The notes beneath the pieces are model-generated. The model had not been told where the DNA came from. It saw nothing but the letters and a program-made list of their open reading frames with translations, and ran no database searches. DNA of 64,000 nucleotides from Pictodentalium vernedei (lineage: Eukaryota; Mollusca; Scaphopoda; Dentaliida; Dentaliidae). The stretch is from positions 155,070,285-155,134,284 of the forward strand of contig CM062293.1 of assembly GCA_031216915.1 (NCBI GenBank). The letters are read 5' to 3'. Positions 1 through 11,320 of this stretch are shown here, piece after piece (the first letter of the stretch is position 1; every line of letters begins with the position of its first letter). The translations under genes were made by a program, and so were the position numbers.

Positions 1-2
1 AC

Positions 3-1139
3 CGTAACACCGTAGACAGGCTAGTCCATCGATATGCACAACATGATGACATTCGAGACTGACCCCGCTCCGGGAGACCCCGAGTTACCACCCCTGCACA
101 AGATCGGTATATCCGTGTCGTCCATCTCCGGAACCGGCAACTAACGGCAATGACAACAGCCAGGAACATTCCTAACCTGAGACGGATACATCCTCAAACA
201 GAAATCAACTTGCTGAGAGAATACGGCTTACGTCCTCGAAGACCTGCAATTCGTCCGATTTTGACGTTACGTCATCGTCGTGCTCGACTGCAGTGGTGTA
301 GACAACATCTCAGGCATCCCTTACACTGGTGGCGACATGTTTTATTCACAGATGAATGTCGTTTCCATCTTTCATCATCAGATGGCCGCCAGAGAGTGTA
401 CAGACGTCAAAACGAACGCTACGCAGATCCATGTGTCGTGGAGCGAAACTGTTATGGGGGAGGGTCTCATGGTGTGGGGTGGCATCACTGCCCGTAACAG
501 AACTGAGCTGGTCATTATTGATGGAAATCTGAATGCAGCCAGATATCGTGATGAAGTGCTTACACCTGTTGTTGTCCCATTTCTGCAACGTCATGGCCCC
601 GGCATCACTCTACAGCAGGACAACGCCCGACCACACGCAGCTCGTGTTGTTCAACAGTATCTGCAGCAACAACAAGTGGATGTTCTTCCCTGGCCCGCAA
701 ATTCGCCCGATATCTCACCCATTGAGCACGTATGGGCCGAAATGAAACGTCAGCTACGCCGGCTTCCCCATGCACCGTCAACGCTTGTAGAACTCCAAAG
801 ACAGCTTATCAGAATATGGAACAACATCCCACAACACTTCCATGCTAACTCAGCCCTTGAAATTGGCCATTTTTTACGACGGCAGTAAAGTGTCATCGCA
901 AATCAATTTTGCGACGGCAGTTTCGACGGCATTTTAAAATCAATCTTTTTAACTGAATAGGCCTGTCAGTGTGAGTACGACGGCAGTTGTGTGCTGTCGT
1001 AAAACTAGATTACGACAGCATTTTGCAACAGCATTGCCATTTGCCGTCGCCAATTTCAAGGGCTGCTAACTTGTTCGCTTCCATGAGGCGTAGATGCACA
1101 GCAGTAGTCGATGCAGATGGAGGTCATACCAGATATTGA
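3..1139 (+). pseudogene. Tc1/mariner DD34E transposase relic, 5' end cut by window
   Basis: Product would be a Tc1/mariner transposase, which cuts and pastes its element at TA sites. Visible parts: the end of the helix-turn-helix region (around 3-150), the first catalytic Asp in FTDECRF (about 345-365), VWGGI (about 470-485), the second Asp in QQDNARPH (about 615-640), and the Glu in SPIEHVWAEM (about 715-745) with exactly 34 residues between D and E. The family-typical C-terminus GGHTRY ends at a TGA at 1137-1139. Damage: an in-frame TGA at 60-62 (a CGA to TGA change would explain it), a one-base frameshift near 460-475 between GGGS and MVWGG, and a 213 bp MITE at 852-1064. Skipping the MITE and one copy of its duplication restores the reading frame through to GGHTRY. 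The catalytic triad is still readable, so the decay is moderate. Terminal inverted repeats are not identified; the 5' one would lie outside the window. Confidence 0.88.
852..1064. mobile_element. hAT-like MITE inserted in the Tc1 transposase
   Basis: Terminal inverted repeats AGCCCTTGAAATTGGC (852-867) and its reverse complement (1049-1064) bound a 213 bp AT-rich sequence. Flanks GCTAACTC (844-851) and GCTAACTT (1065-1072) form an 8 bp target-site duplication with one mismatch. The inner parts also pair, with repeated CGACGGCAGT blocks. An 8 bp duplication with short terminal repeats points to a hAT-type transposase acting in trans. No coding capacity is seen. Confidence 0.82.
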
Positions 1140-1344
1140 GTGTGTGACTTTTGTGTTGGACCCTTAGTGTCTTTGACTCTCCATGGCACCAAGAGTATTC
1201 GTCGTAGCGTAATGAAATTTCTCGTGTCTCGTGTTGATCACAAATTGATTCATCTGTGATTGAATAAAATTTCCATGAATGAAAATGATATATATCTTTT
1301 TTTAGTGTTATTTTTTAGCATGCACACTTTCTTTTTGGGGAGAG
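1140..1344. other. Unassigned stretch after the Tc1 transposase
   Basis: This probably holds the 3' untranslated part and terminal repeat of the Tc1 element, but no partner repeat is available in the window to prove it. Nothing else is recognised. Confidence 0.3.
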
Positions 1345-2150
1345 TATATATACCTTTGTTATGGATACATACAGATTAAGTTTGAATTTCGTTCCACTGG
1401 GTTGATTTTTGGTGGAGTTACTGCCCTTGAACATAGTTAACGTTTTCCAGACTTTTTTTTCGTTATGGATTGACATATTGAGAAAATTTTTTATATATAG
1501 CTTTGTTATGGATACATACAGATTAAGTTTGAATTTCGTTCCACTGGGTTGATTTTTGGTGGAGTTACTGCCCTTGAATTTAGAATTTTTAGAGTTTTCC
1601 GGATTTTTTTTCATTTTCCAGACTTTTTTTCATTAATGTTGGACATATTGAGAATATTTTTGGTGTATTTATTGGTGTTTAAGGTCACATATTTCTGCAC
1701 AATGGCTAACCATGACCATGACAGTTTTACGGGTGGAGGAAGTCGGAGTACCCGGAGAGAACCACTGAGTAACGGTGAGCAACTGTCAGCTCCCCAACAT
1801 ACCAACTCCACACAAGCAAGGTTAGCATTGGTTGAAGACAGGTGCACCATCGACGTGCAGTACGCCATAGTACACAGCATCACTGTGCCCCGACGTGGGC
1901 AATGGGGGTGAAGTGTCTTGCCCAAGGACACAACGTGGCTGCCGCAAGTGGGATTCGAACCGAAGTCCTCTCGGCTTGCAGCCTGCACCTCTACCAACTA
2001 AGCCACCGCGCCTCCAAATTTTTGGTGTATAGCTTTGTTGTAGATACTTACAGATCAAATTTGAATTTCATTCCGCTTGATTGATTTTTGGTGGAGTGAC
2101 TTCCCTTGAACTTAGAATTTTTACCATTTTCCAGACGTTTTTAAATGCCT
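1345..2150. repeat. 148 bp tandem repeat, about 2.8 copies, split by a SINE
   Basis: The block starting CTTTGTTATGGATACATACA occurs at about 1353 and 1501 (148 bp apart). A third diverged, partial copy resumes at about 2031 after the SINE. Within each monomer the segments GTTGATTTTTGGTGGAG and CCCTTGAA are conserved. It resembles the core of a hairpin-capped tandem-repeat element whose ends are not recognised. Confidence 0.75.
1669..2017 (-). mobile_element. Full-length tRNA-derived SINE with 13 bp target-site duplication
   Basis: On the minus strand the 5' end (near 2010) is tRNA-like, with an A box (TGGCTTAGTTGG) and a B box (GGTTCGAATCCC), the internal RNA polymerase III promoter. A middle block follows containing GTCCTTGGGCAAGACACTT, then a 3' end reading GTGACCTTAAACACCAATAA. 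The direct repeat ATTTTTGGTGTAT flanks it exactly at 1656-1668 and 2018-2030, which proves retroposition. Related copies lie at 16707-16915, 17400-17945 and 31809-32003. Its segment GGGGCACAGTGATGCTGTGT is the apparent source of the minisatellite at 15852-16706. Confidence 0.9.
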
Positions 2151-2229
2151 GCATGATGTTTTATAATTTCTGGAAGTAGGAGCGTATTATACACTGTCCA
2201 ACAGTCCAACAAAGGCGCTCATTCTTTTT

Positions 2230-3701
2230 AGCTCACCTGACTGAAAGTCAGGGTGAGCTTTTCTGATCACTCTTCGTCAATTGCCATCGGTTTTATCATA
2301 GGGTACAGTTTCAGGACTTTGAAAAAGTGCTGAGTCGGCACTTTTTAACACTGCAGGCAATGGGAAAAACATTAAAAACTCTTCTTCTCCAGATCCAGCA
2401 GGCAGAATCTTTTGATATTTGCTATGCAACATTGTAGGGTGGATCTGATTCAAGTTTGTTCAAATCGGCCCCCTGGGTTTATATTCGGGCTCAGTATAGG
2501 AGCCCGAATTCGAACTTAGTGCATTTCAGGCAAATTTCTTAAAAAATCTTCTCCAGATCCAGCAGGCAGAATCTTTTGATATTTGGTATGCAACATTGTG
2601 GGGTAGATTTGATTCAAGTTTGTTCAAATCGGCCCCCTCGACTCATATTTGGGCTCACTATAGGAGCCCAAATTTGAACTTAGTGCATTTCAGGCAAATT
2701 TCTTTGAAAATCTTCGTCTCAAGATCCAGCAGGCAAAATCTTTTGATATTGGGTATGCAGCATGCTTGGGGGGTGGGGGGGGGGGGGGGGGGAGATTCAA
2801 GTTTGTTCAAGCCAAGTCCCTGGGTTCATATTTGGGCTCACTGTGGGAGCCCGAATGATAACTTAGTTCAAAATGAGGAATTGTCTTTAAAAATATTCTT
2901 CTTCAGATCCAGCAGTCGGAATGTTTTGATATGTGGTGTGTAGCATCCTTAAAGGTGGAGGGATTCAAGTTTGCTAAAGCCAAGTCCCTGGGTCCATATT
3001 TGGGCTCCCTGTGGGAGCCCGGATTATAACTTAGTCAATTTGAGGAATTTTTCTTTAAAAATCTTCTTCTTCAGATTCAGCAGCCGGAATGTTTTGATAT
3101 TTGGCATGCAGCAACCTTAGGGGGGTGAGATTCAAGTTTGTTCAAGCCAAGTCCCTTGGTTCATATTTGGGCTCACTATGGGAGCCCGAATGACAACTTA
3201 GTTCAAAATGAGGAATTTTCTTTAAAAATCTTCTTTATATCCAGCAGATGAATGCTTTTGATATTTTTTATGCAACATCCTTAGGGGGGTAAGATTCAAG
3301 TTTGTTCAAACGATGTCCCTAGGTCCATATTTGGGCTCATTGTGGGAGCTCGAATTGTAACTTAGTTCAAAATGAGGAATTTTCTTTAAAAATCTTCTTC
3401 AGATCCAGCAGACAGAATGTTTTGATATTTGGTGTGCAGCATCCTTAGGGAGGGGGGAGGAGATTCAAGTTTGTTAAAGCCAAGTCCCTGGGTTCATATA
3501 TGGGCGAATTATAACTTAGTTCAATATGAGGAATATTCTTTAAAAATCTTTTTTTTTTAGATCCACTGGTCAGAATCTTTGGATATTTGGTATAAGCTTT
3601 TCTTAGGAGGAGCAGATGCAACTTGTTGAAATCAATTCTCTGGGTTGATATTTAGTCTACCATGTCAGGTGAGCGCCTCAGGCCCCCTGGGGCCTCTTGT
3701 T
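2230..3701 (+). mobile_element. Hairpin-capped tandem-repeat element, family A copy 1
   Basis: The 5' end at 2230 forms a hairpin (AGCTCACCTGA pairing with TCAGGGTGAGCT, one bulged base). The body has about seven monomers of roughly 165-180 bp, each with GATTCAAGTTTGTTCAA, a TTTGGGCTCACTATGGGAGC segment that itself folds, and AGATCCAGCAG. The 3' end CAGGTGAGCGCC is inverted relative to the 5' end, followed by a hairpin (AGGCCCC/GGGGCCT) and CTTGTT. No open reading frame. A one-monomer core with inverted subterminal sequence and a 3' hairpin fits the bivalve 'pearl' or Helentron-like non-autonomous elements; the autonomous partner is not in this window. An 18-base G run at 2775-2792 sits where other monomers carry about 5-7 G. 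Confidence 0.82.
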
Positions 3702-4888
3702 TATTTTTAAAGACAAGATAAGTTGTTGCCATCACGCATGCGAAAGTCTGTGAGTCTGTTAGTCTGTGAATCTTTCAGTCTGTTCACATTTTCTTTGGCA
3801 CTGGCTACACCCCATAGTTCTTGTCCAATCATCACGATCGAAATTTCATATGCAGATGTCTAGAAGAGAATGCCTCCTTCTGGTTGCGGTCGGTCAGCTG
3901 TGACATCTGAAACTTATATTTCATTGTAACTTGTTGGGATGACTCTGTATAATGTCTAGATGAGAATGCACCCCTTTGATCGTGATCGGTCAACCATGAC
4001 ACTGTAAGAGCCCAAAACCTGAAAACCTTTAGCGCAGTCTACAGGTCATCATATTTTTGAAGGGATTTCATTGTAACTTGGTAGGATGACACTGTAAGAG
4101 CCCAAAACCCAAAAACCTTTAGCGCAGTCTACAGGTCATCATATTTTTGAAGGGATTTCATTGTAACTTGGTAGGATGACTTCATGTAATGTCTAGATGA
4201 GAATGTCCCCTTTTGGTCGCGACTGGTTAACTGTGACAGCTGCGAGAGCCCAAAACTCTTTAGCACAGTCCACAGGTCATATTTATGAAGGGATTTCATT
4301 GTAACTTGATAGGATGACTCTGTATCATGTCTAGATGGGAACTCCCCTTTTGGTCACGATCAGTCAGTCGCGATGGCTACAGGGGCCCGAAGCCTGAAAA
4401 CCTTCAGCACACTCTACAGGTCATATTTAAGAAGGGATTTCATTGTAACTTGGTAGGATGATTCTGCATAATGTCTTGATGAGAATGTCCTATTTTAGCC
4501 ATGATTGGTGAACTGTGATAGCCGCAAAGACATGTGACCGAGATTTGTTTAGCACAGTCATATTTATGAAGCAATTTCATTGTAACTTGGAAGGATAACT
4601 TGGTATGATGTCTAAATGAGACTGTTGTATTTTGGTCATGATCGGTCAGCCGTTCCCACCGCCTGGTCACTTGATCTAGATTCCTTTAGCACTGCTTACT
4701 GGCTGTTTTTATGAAGGGATTTCATTGTAACTTGGTAGGATAACTTTGTTTGATATCTAGATGAGACTCTCCTATTTTGGTCATGACCCAATTCGAATCC
4801 CACTTGTGGCAACCTTTAGCACAGTCTACAATTTCATCAAACACTACACACAGTCAAGTTAAGCTACAGTGTCATTGACACTTTCATT
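3702..4888 (+). mobile_element. Hairpin-capped tandem-repeat element, family B copy 1 (5' end degraded)
   Basis: It directly abuts the 3' end of family A copy 1. Monomers of about 130-165 bp contain AAGGGATTTCATTGTAACTT, GGTAGGATGACT and TGTCTAGATGAGAATG. It ends with AGTGTCATTGACACTTTCATT-type sequence: a perfect 15-nt hairpin (AGTGTCA/TGACACT with a one-base loop) about 6 bases before the end. The same 3' end occurs at 8847, 11320 and 20997. No coding potential. Confidence 0.78.
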
Positions 4889-5679
4889 TAAGTTTGCATT
4901 GGTTATAAAAAGAGAGCATGTGGCAGCCAAAAGGACCATGCAGGAGGGCCTGAAGAACAGATTTTTATTTTTTTAGGCCTTAAACTAGGAAATATTGAGT
5001 GCTAATTCCCAAGGGTCACATCTTCATGTAAATATATGTAGTTCTTAATGGTGAGCACCCTTCTTTTTGTCTGAGAATGTCCTTAAAAATTGTTTAGTTT
5101 CTCATCCAGAGCTATCTACTTAAAACTCTTTGGTTCTGGAAATTCCTTGAAATGACTACATGGTCAAGAGCAGCAACCCTGTTACACCAGTGGAAGCAGA
5201 TTTCATAAATAAAATATTGCAAACTCAACTCAATAAAAAGAAAAACCCAGAAATAGCATTCTACAATGCAAATTTCTCACATTTCTGTTTCGGTAGGTAA
5301 GACCAGAGAATGTTCGCAGGAAAGTAGGGCAAGAATTTTGACCAGCTAGTGACCCATTTGTGAGTCAATCAGAATTCTTTGACCACTATTGTAAAATAAT
5401 AGTTTTGTACTTGATTGGTGATACATATACAATTTATATACAGATCATGCAATCAGAAGAACTGAAGAGAATTAATTGCTAATAAAATGGCAACAAGCTG
5501 TACCATAATGTGTCATGATAACCACAAAATTGAATTTTAGCAGTCAGAAAGTTAATATTTTATGAAGTTCACTTCATGGAGGTTGTTGTAGAATTTTCAT
5601 TTTTTGCCTCATTCTGTAAGGGGTCCTAAGCTCTGTTTTGGAGGCAAAAATTGAAAAATAATGAAAACAGCATTGTGAT
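4889..5679. other. Unassigned non-coding DNA
   Basis: No open frame, RNA gene or recognisable repeat was found here on either strand. Confidence 0.3.
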
Positions 5680-6150
5680 TTTTATCCCCTACCACATGGT
5701 ATGTCTGTGAAGGGGGGTATAGGAATGGGAATGAGTTTTTGTCCATCCATCCTTCCATCTTCTCATCCATCAGTCCTGCCCCTTTTAAAAATACTTTTTT
5801 TTCAAAATTAATATATAGCTTTTTGGTGATAATATTATGAACAGAATTAGGAACCTGCTCTGTCCAAGTATTTCTTCAAGAGTTATTGACTATGTTGGAC
5901 ATAGACTTTGTTGTCATCACATTGAAATTTCTTGTCATCACATTTCAAGAAAACTGTTTTAACGTTTTTTCCCAGATTTAATATATTCTTTTTCTATAAT
6001 ACCATGAATGAAATTGTGATCCAGCCATGCAACCATGTTCAAGTATTTCTACAGAAGTTATTACCCTTGTTGGACTTAGAATTGACTGTCATCACATAAC
6101 CATTTCTTGTCATCACTTCAATATTTTATTTTCCAAATTTAATCTAATGG
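5680..6150. repeat. Tandem repeat of about 165 bp, two copies
   Basis: Copies at about 5807-5965 and 5973-6140 share CAAGTATTTCT, GTTATT.AC..TGTTGGAC and TTTCTTGTCATCAC. The lead-in at 5690-5720, with GGGGGGTATAGGAATGGG, resembles 5' ends of other hairpin-capped elements here but its boundaries are not fixed. Confidence 0.55.
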
Positions 6151-6186
6151 CGCTCTGTCAAACAAGATATAATAGACTAAATGCCT

Positions 6187-6449
6187 CAAGCCTGAATATA
6201 AGCAACCTGTCATTTGCACAATGAGGTCCCCAGGAGGTCCCCAGAGGGTGAATTTGCTGATACTATCCCATACAGAGGACCAATTTATCCTCTAGGTACA
6301 TCTTTCCGTTTTGGCTTGAGACCTTGATTCGGATTGAGGTTCACAGAGGGTAAATTTTGTGATGCTACCCTGCTGTGCAGGGTAGTATCACCAATTCACC
6401 CTCTGGGGACCTCATTTTGCAGATGACAGTCTGCTTATTTCCAGGCTTG
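6187..6449. mobile_element. hAT-like MITE with 8 bp target-site duplication
   Basis: Inverted ends CAAGCCTGAATATAAGCA (6187 on) and its counterpart ending CAGGCTTG at 6449, with arms extending some 70-80 bases (including AATGAGGTCCCCAG and GAGGGTGAATT). The flanks AAATGCCT (6179-6186) and AAATGTCT (6450-6457) form the duplication. The paralogous site near 9490 reads AAGTGCCT followed directly by the downstream flank, so it is an empty site. Confidence 0.85.
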
Positions 6450-6577
6450 AAATGTCTACATTGGATGTGCTGAGGCCAAACAGGTACATAAACAAGGGAA
6501 TTTGGTGACTGTCAAGGTAATTTCTTCTTATATTACAAGATTTTACATTCAATTAACAGGAGTTTACACCATAGTCT

Positions 6578-6836
6578 ACAGTACATGGAGAGTGGATTGT
6601 AACTAAATCACCTGTGGAGTGGAGTTATCACACAAAGTATCACTTTCAAATTTTGTACATATGAACAAAAAACACCAGCAATGTTTCAGCCAACAGACCT
6701 CTAGGTTTAACCTGAAGGTTCATTGGCTGGAACTTTGCCTGTGCTTGTTATGCTTTGTAACAAATTTGCAATTATTGTCTGAGTGGAATCTCCACTCTGC
6801 AGGTGATTTAGTGATAATACACTCTCCATGTACTGT
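6578..6836. mobile_element. MITE with about 45 bp inverted repeats
   Basis: Arms begin ACAGTACATGGAGAGTG at 6578 and end with the complement at 6836, and include TAAATCACCTG and GGAGTGGAG. The paralogous sequence near 11370 has no such insert. The duplication is ambiguous: a TA dinucleotide lies near both ends, which would suit a Tc1/mariner origin, but the boundary is not exact. Confidence 0.72.
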
Positions 6837-6960
6837 ATATGCAATTAAAAAGTCAAATTTGTACTGAAAGTGTGGTAATTAGTTTTGAGTTTTTGGAAGT
6901 TATATTCAGTCAACAGAGTTATTCAATTAACAGATATACAATCAAGTGGGCTCCACTGTA

Positions 6961-7326
6961 GGAGGTCATGTATATAATATTTGTATGCCACATGCCAGGC
7001 CTACCAGGGCCAGAGTCCAGGTAGGCCTTGGTTGTGGCATATAAATTATTAGATACAAGTTCTATTGCCCAGATAGGCCTGAGATGAGTCGTGGTCTTAC
7101 ATAGACCATTCGTAAAATAGACGTGGAAATCTTGCTGCAATGCCTTGGACTTGTGCTCACCCATCAACTTCTTGGCCATACATGTACCTAATTGGAATAT
7201 AGAGTCAGGTGGGCCTGAGGTATGTCTAAAATCATTAGCCCTGAATATCCTGGTAACACCCTGGTAACAATTTTTACTCCCTAAATAGCACACCATAAGA
7301 GATTTAGGTATACAACATGTACTTTT
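6961..7326. other. Unassigned non-coding DNA
   Basis: No feature recognised. A minus-strand open frame at 6919-7296 has no recognisable domain and is probably chance. Confidence 0.25.
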
Positions 7327-8847
7327 AGCTCAACTTTGGCGAAGCCAAATTTGAGGTATTGTCATGGCCCGTCGTCTGTCTGTCCATCTGTCGCACTGTC
7401 AATACGGCTTGGGCTAGAGGCCGTATTTATGAACTGATCTTTACGAAACTTCTTGGGTACCTTTGTTATCACCGTGAGACGAGAACGAGTGTTTTGGGGT
7501 CCGGTCCAAAATTCAAGGTGGTGCAAACAAAATTAGGTGCAATCAGATTTTTGCGCAGAACTTCCATATGAAAGCGCTGATTTGAATAATTTTTTGTGTG
7601 AATGTTTAGTACCATGGGATACATAACATATAATACAGGCTTTTTTCTCGTGCGTAAATTGTGCAAATTAGACTAACTTTGATTTGTTTAGTGTTATACA
7701 ATTAAACACTAAACAAATCAAAGTTAGTCTAATTTGCTAACTTTGGTTTGTTTAGTGTTTAATTGTATAACACTAACAGTGAAAGAACCCACGGGGTTCT
7801 TTCTCTGCCAATACGGCTCAGGCTAGAGGCCGTATTTATGAACCGATCTTTACAAAACTTCTTGGGTACCTTTGCTATCACCGTGGGACAAGAACGAGTG
7901 TTTTGGGGTCCGGTCTGAAATTCAAGATAGCCGCTGGCAGTCATTTTGTACAAAATTAGGTGCAATCAGATTTTTGCACAGAACTTCCATATGAAAGCGC
8001 TGATTTGAATAATTTTTTGTGTGAATGTTTAGTACCATGGGATACATCACATATAATACAGGCTTTTTTCTCATGCATAAATTATGCCAATTAGACTAAC
8101 TTTGATCTATTTAGTGTTACTTTCAGCACTGTAACTGCAAATGCCAATACGGCTTGGGCTAGAGGCCGTATTTATGAACCGATCTTTACGAAACTTCTTG
8201 GGTACCTTTGTTATCATCGTGGGACGAGAACGAGTGTTTTTGGGTGCAGTCCGAAATTCAAGATGGCCACCAGCACCCATTTTGTACCGAAATTAGTGCA
8301 ATCGGTTTTTTGTACATAACTTCTGTATGAAAGTTCTGATTTGAACAAATTTTTGTGTGAATGTTTAGTAACATGGAATACATCACATATAATACAGGTT
8401 TTTCTCTCTTGCTGAAATTATGCAAATTAGATGAACTTTGATTTATTCAGTGCTACTTATACACAGAAAGTGCACATGTCAATATGGCTTGGGCTAGGGG
8501 CTGTATTTATGAACCGATCTTCACGAAACTTTTTGGGTACCTTTGTTATCACCTTGGGACAAGAACAAGTGTTTTTGGGTGCAGGCCAATTAGACAAACT
8601 TTGATTTAGTCAGAGCTACTTATACACAGTAAGTGCACATATCAATACTGCTCTGGCTAGAGGTATCTAACTGTCACCCACCTTTACAATACTTTACCTG
8701 TACATTTGTTACAGGCTACGGTTAGTATTTATGTACAGACCTTTACAGTACTTTACATGTACCTAGATATGTGTCATTGCTGTGTCATATGCTATGCATG
8801 TACATGTCTTACACAAGTTGAGCTACAGTGTCATTGACACTTTCATT
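7327..8847 (+). mobile_element. Hairpin-capped element with a family B 3' end but different core monomers
   Basis: The 5' end AGCTCAACTTTGGCGAAGCC folds with CCAAATTTGAG into a hairpin with a GAA loop, followed by TATTGTCATGGCC and CGTCTGTCTGTC. Core monomers of about 330 bp (one shorter) each carry a small hairpin (ATACGGC...GCCGTAT), CGAAACTTCTTGGGTACC and a CATATAATACAGG segment. The 3' end GTGTCATTGACACTTTCATT is the same as in the family B elements, although the core monomers are unrelated. The first repeat holds an extra palindrome at 7671-7773. Confidence 0.78.
7671..7773. repeat. Three-arm palindrome
   Basis: GACTAACTTTGATTTGTTTA-type arm (7671-7695) pairs perfectly over 25 bases with 7705-7729. 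The stretch 7736-7773 is again complementary to the middle of that hairpin, so the DNA could fold in alternative ways. It interrupts the first monomer of the surrounding element. Confidence 0.8.
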
Positions 8848-9439
8848 CACTCTCCTTGTTTTGACAAATTTGAAGCACTGAATACCAGTCTAAAATAGCT
8901 TTGAAATTCCTGGAGTCAACTCCCAGAAAGTCATTGAAAACCCTTGAATTTGGTCCTGAAATTGTGGAGTACATGTATCATGTGTTGTCTCACGCTGGAA
9001 GTCTTGGTATTAATAGCTAAATTGTTTGTTATATCAACAGTTAAATTGTTTGTTATATCTTGGAGGCTGGCCAGTATGTGGAGATTGTTTTCTGATTTGC
9101 TGAGGCCAGTCACAGATTTGTTGTGTTTTTTTTGTTAAAAACAGAAAAGTAGACCACTACCCCTTGAGATCATTCTAATGTGCAAGTGTGTATTTTAAAA
9201 TAACTGCCATTAGGTCTGAACTCTATGGGTATATTGGTTGAAGCCATCCTTGATTTTTACTGTGCTGTTGGTATTAGTCTTTTTCTACATGTATTTGCTC
9301 TATTTTGTATAGTTGGAACCCAAGTGAATAGCTATTTTGCAAGTGAAGATGAGTCAATTAATAGGAGTATTCAATTAACAGGGATTTTGTTACTTTCTTG
9401 TATTCTAGAGATAAACTGGGCATTTATTCTATTATATCT
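8848..9439. other. Unassigned non-coding DNA
   Basis: AT-rich sequence with the local duplication AAATTGTTTGTTATATC near 9019-9060. A 29-base palindrome centred on GAGCTCCTAGAGCTC follows at 9443-9471. No gene recognised. Confidence 0.3.
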
Positions 9440-9565
9440 AGTTTGACAGAGCTCCTAGAGCTCTGTCAAACAAGATATATAATAGATTAAGTGCCTATAT
9501 TTGATGTACTGAAACCAAACAGGTCTATAACCAGGTGGAATTTGGTGATTGTCAGAGTAATTTTT

Positions 9566-11320
9566 AGCTTGACATAGTGAAGATAAGCTATTGCCATCGA
9601 CTCCTTATGATGTCTAGATGAGAATTTCCCCATTTGGGCATGATCTGTCAACTGTGCCGACTTCCCGAGCCCAAAACCCGAAAACCTTTAGCACAGTCTA
9701 CAGGTCATATTTATTGAGGAATTTCATTGTAACTTGGTGGGTTGACTTCATATAATGTCTAGATGAGAAATCCCCTTTTTGGTCCTGATTGGGCAACAGT
9801 GACAGCTACAGGGGCCCGAAGCCGAACACAATCTACAGGTCATATTTATGAAGGGATTTCATTGTAACTTGGTAGAATGACTCCAAATAATGTCTAGATG
9901 AGAACGTCCTATTTTGATCGCGATCATTCAGCCTTGATGGCTGCCCGAGCCCAAAAACCTTTAGCATAGTCTGTAGGTCATATTTATGGAAGGATTTCAT
10001 TGTAACTTGTTAGGTTGACTCCATATAACGCCTAGATGATGACATCCCCTTTTGGTCATGATTGGTCAACTGTGATGGCTACAGGTGCCCAAAGCCCGAA
10101 AATCTTGAGCACAGTCTACAGGTCATATTTATGAAGGGATTTCATTGTAACTTCGTAGGATCACTCCAGATGATGCCCAGATGAGAATGTCCCCTTTTGG
10201 TTGCGATCATTCAACCATGATGGCTGCCCGAGCCCAAAGCCTGAAAACCTTTAGCACAGTCTTCAGTTCATATTTATGAAGGGATTTCATTGTAACTTGG
10301 TAGGTTGACTTCATAAAATGTCTAGATGAGAACAGCCCCTTTTGGACACCATTAGGCAACTCTGACGGCTACGGGGGCCTGAAGCTCGAAAACCTTTAGC
10401 ACAGTCTACAGGTGATATTTATCAAGGGATTTTACTGTGCCTTGGTAGGATGACTCCAAATAATGTCTAGATGAGAATATCCCCTTTTGGTCGCGATCAT
10501 TCAGCCTTGATGGCTGCCCGAGACCAAAACCCCAAAACATTATAGTCTATAGGTCATATTTGTGAAAGGATTTCATTGTAACCTGTTAGTTTGACTCCAT
10601 ATAATGCCTAGATGATGACATCCCCTTTTGGTCGTGATTGGTCAACTGTGACGGCTTCAGGGGCCCGAAGCCCGAAAATCTTGAGCACAGTCTACAGGTC
10701 ATATTTATGAAGGGATTTCATTGTAACTTCGTATGATCACTCCAAATGATGCCCAGATGAGAATTTCCCCTTTTGGTTGCGATCATTCAACCATGATGGC
10801 TGCCTGAGCCCAAAGCCTGAAAACCTTTAGCACAGTCTACAGGTCATATTTATGAAGGGATTTCATTTTAACTTGGTAGGTTGACTTCATATGATGTCTA
10901 GATAATAACGTCCCCTGTGGACGCAATTGGGAAACTGAGGGCTACAGGGCCCCGAAGCCCAGAAACCTTTAGCACAGTCTACAGGCCATATTTATGAAGG
11001 GATTTCAGTGTAACTTAATAGGATGACTCGTTTTGGAATAATTTCACTGTAACTTGGTAATTTTCGTTGATATATGTTAACTGTGAGGGCCACATACATT
11101 AACTGTGAGGTCATATTAACCCACCCGTCAGCTCTTTAGTACAGTGTACACCTCATATTATTTTTATGAAAAACATAGCATACAGGGAACAGAAATGAAC
11201 ACATTCCCAATTATCACAATTCTTGTCTTATTTCATAATCCTTTTCATAAACATTGAACATTATCCTTTTCATCAAACACAACACACAAGTTAAGCTGCA
11301 GTGTCATTGACACTTTCATT
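9566..11320 (+). mobile_element. Hairpin-capped tandem-repeat element, family B copy 2 (complete)
   Basis: The 5' end AGCTTGACATAGTGAAGATA leads into AAGCTATTGCC. About 10-11 monomers of roughly 150 bp follow, with CATATTTATGAAGGGATTTC, TGTCTAGATGAGAA and CCTTTAGCACAGTCTACAGG. The 3' end carries the 15-nt hairpin AGTGTCATTGACACT (11299-11313) then TTCATT. The paralogous site near 6515 lacks it, and joining the flanks gives no evident target-site duplication. No coding potential. Confidence 0.83.

Larger units (their letters stand above)
6151..6960 (+). repeat. Old interspersed repeat R, reference copy carrying two MITEs
   Basis: Aligns with a second copy split into 9461-9565, 11321-11440 and 15189-15240. 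Shared landmarks in order: GCTCTGTCAAACAAGATAT, CCAAACAGGT, GGAATTTGGTGA, TTACAAGATTTT, GAGTTTAC, ACTGAAAGT and CAGAGTTATTCAATT. This copy has MITEs at 6187-6449 and 6578-6836 that the second copy lacks. The second copy has a family B and a family C element that this copy lacks. No coding potential; the repeat's own ends are unknown. Confidence 0.75.

Noticed and set aside
2230..3701. Canonical Helitron
   Set aside because: The 3' end is CTTGTT rather than CTRR and no Rep/helicase sequence is seen; only a Helentron-like or pearl-like non-autonomous element is supported.
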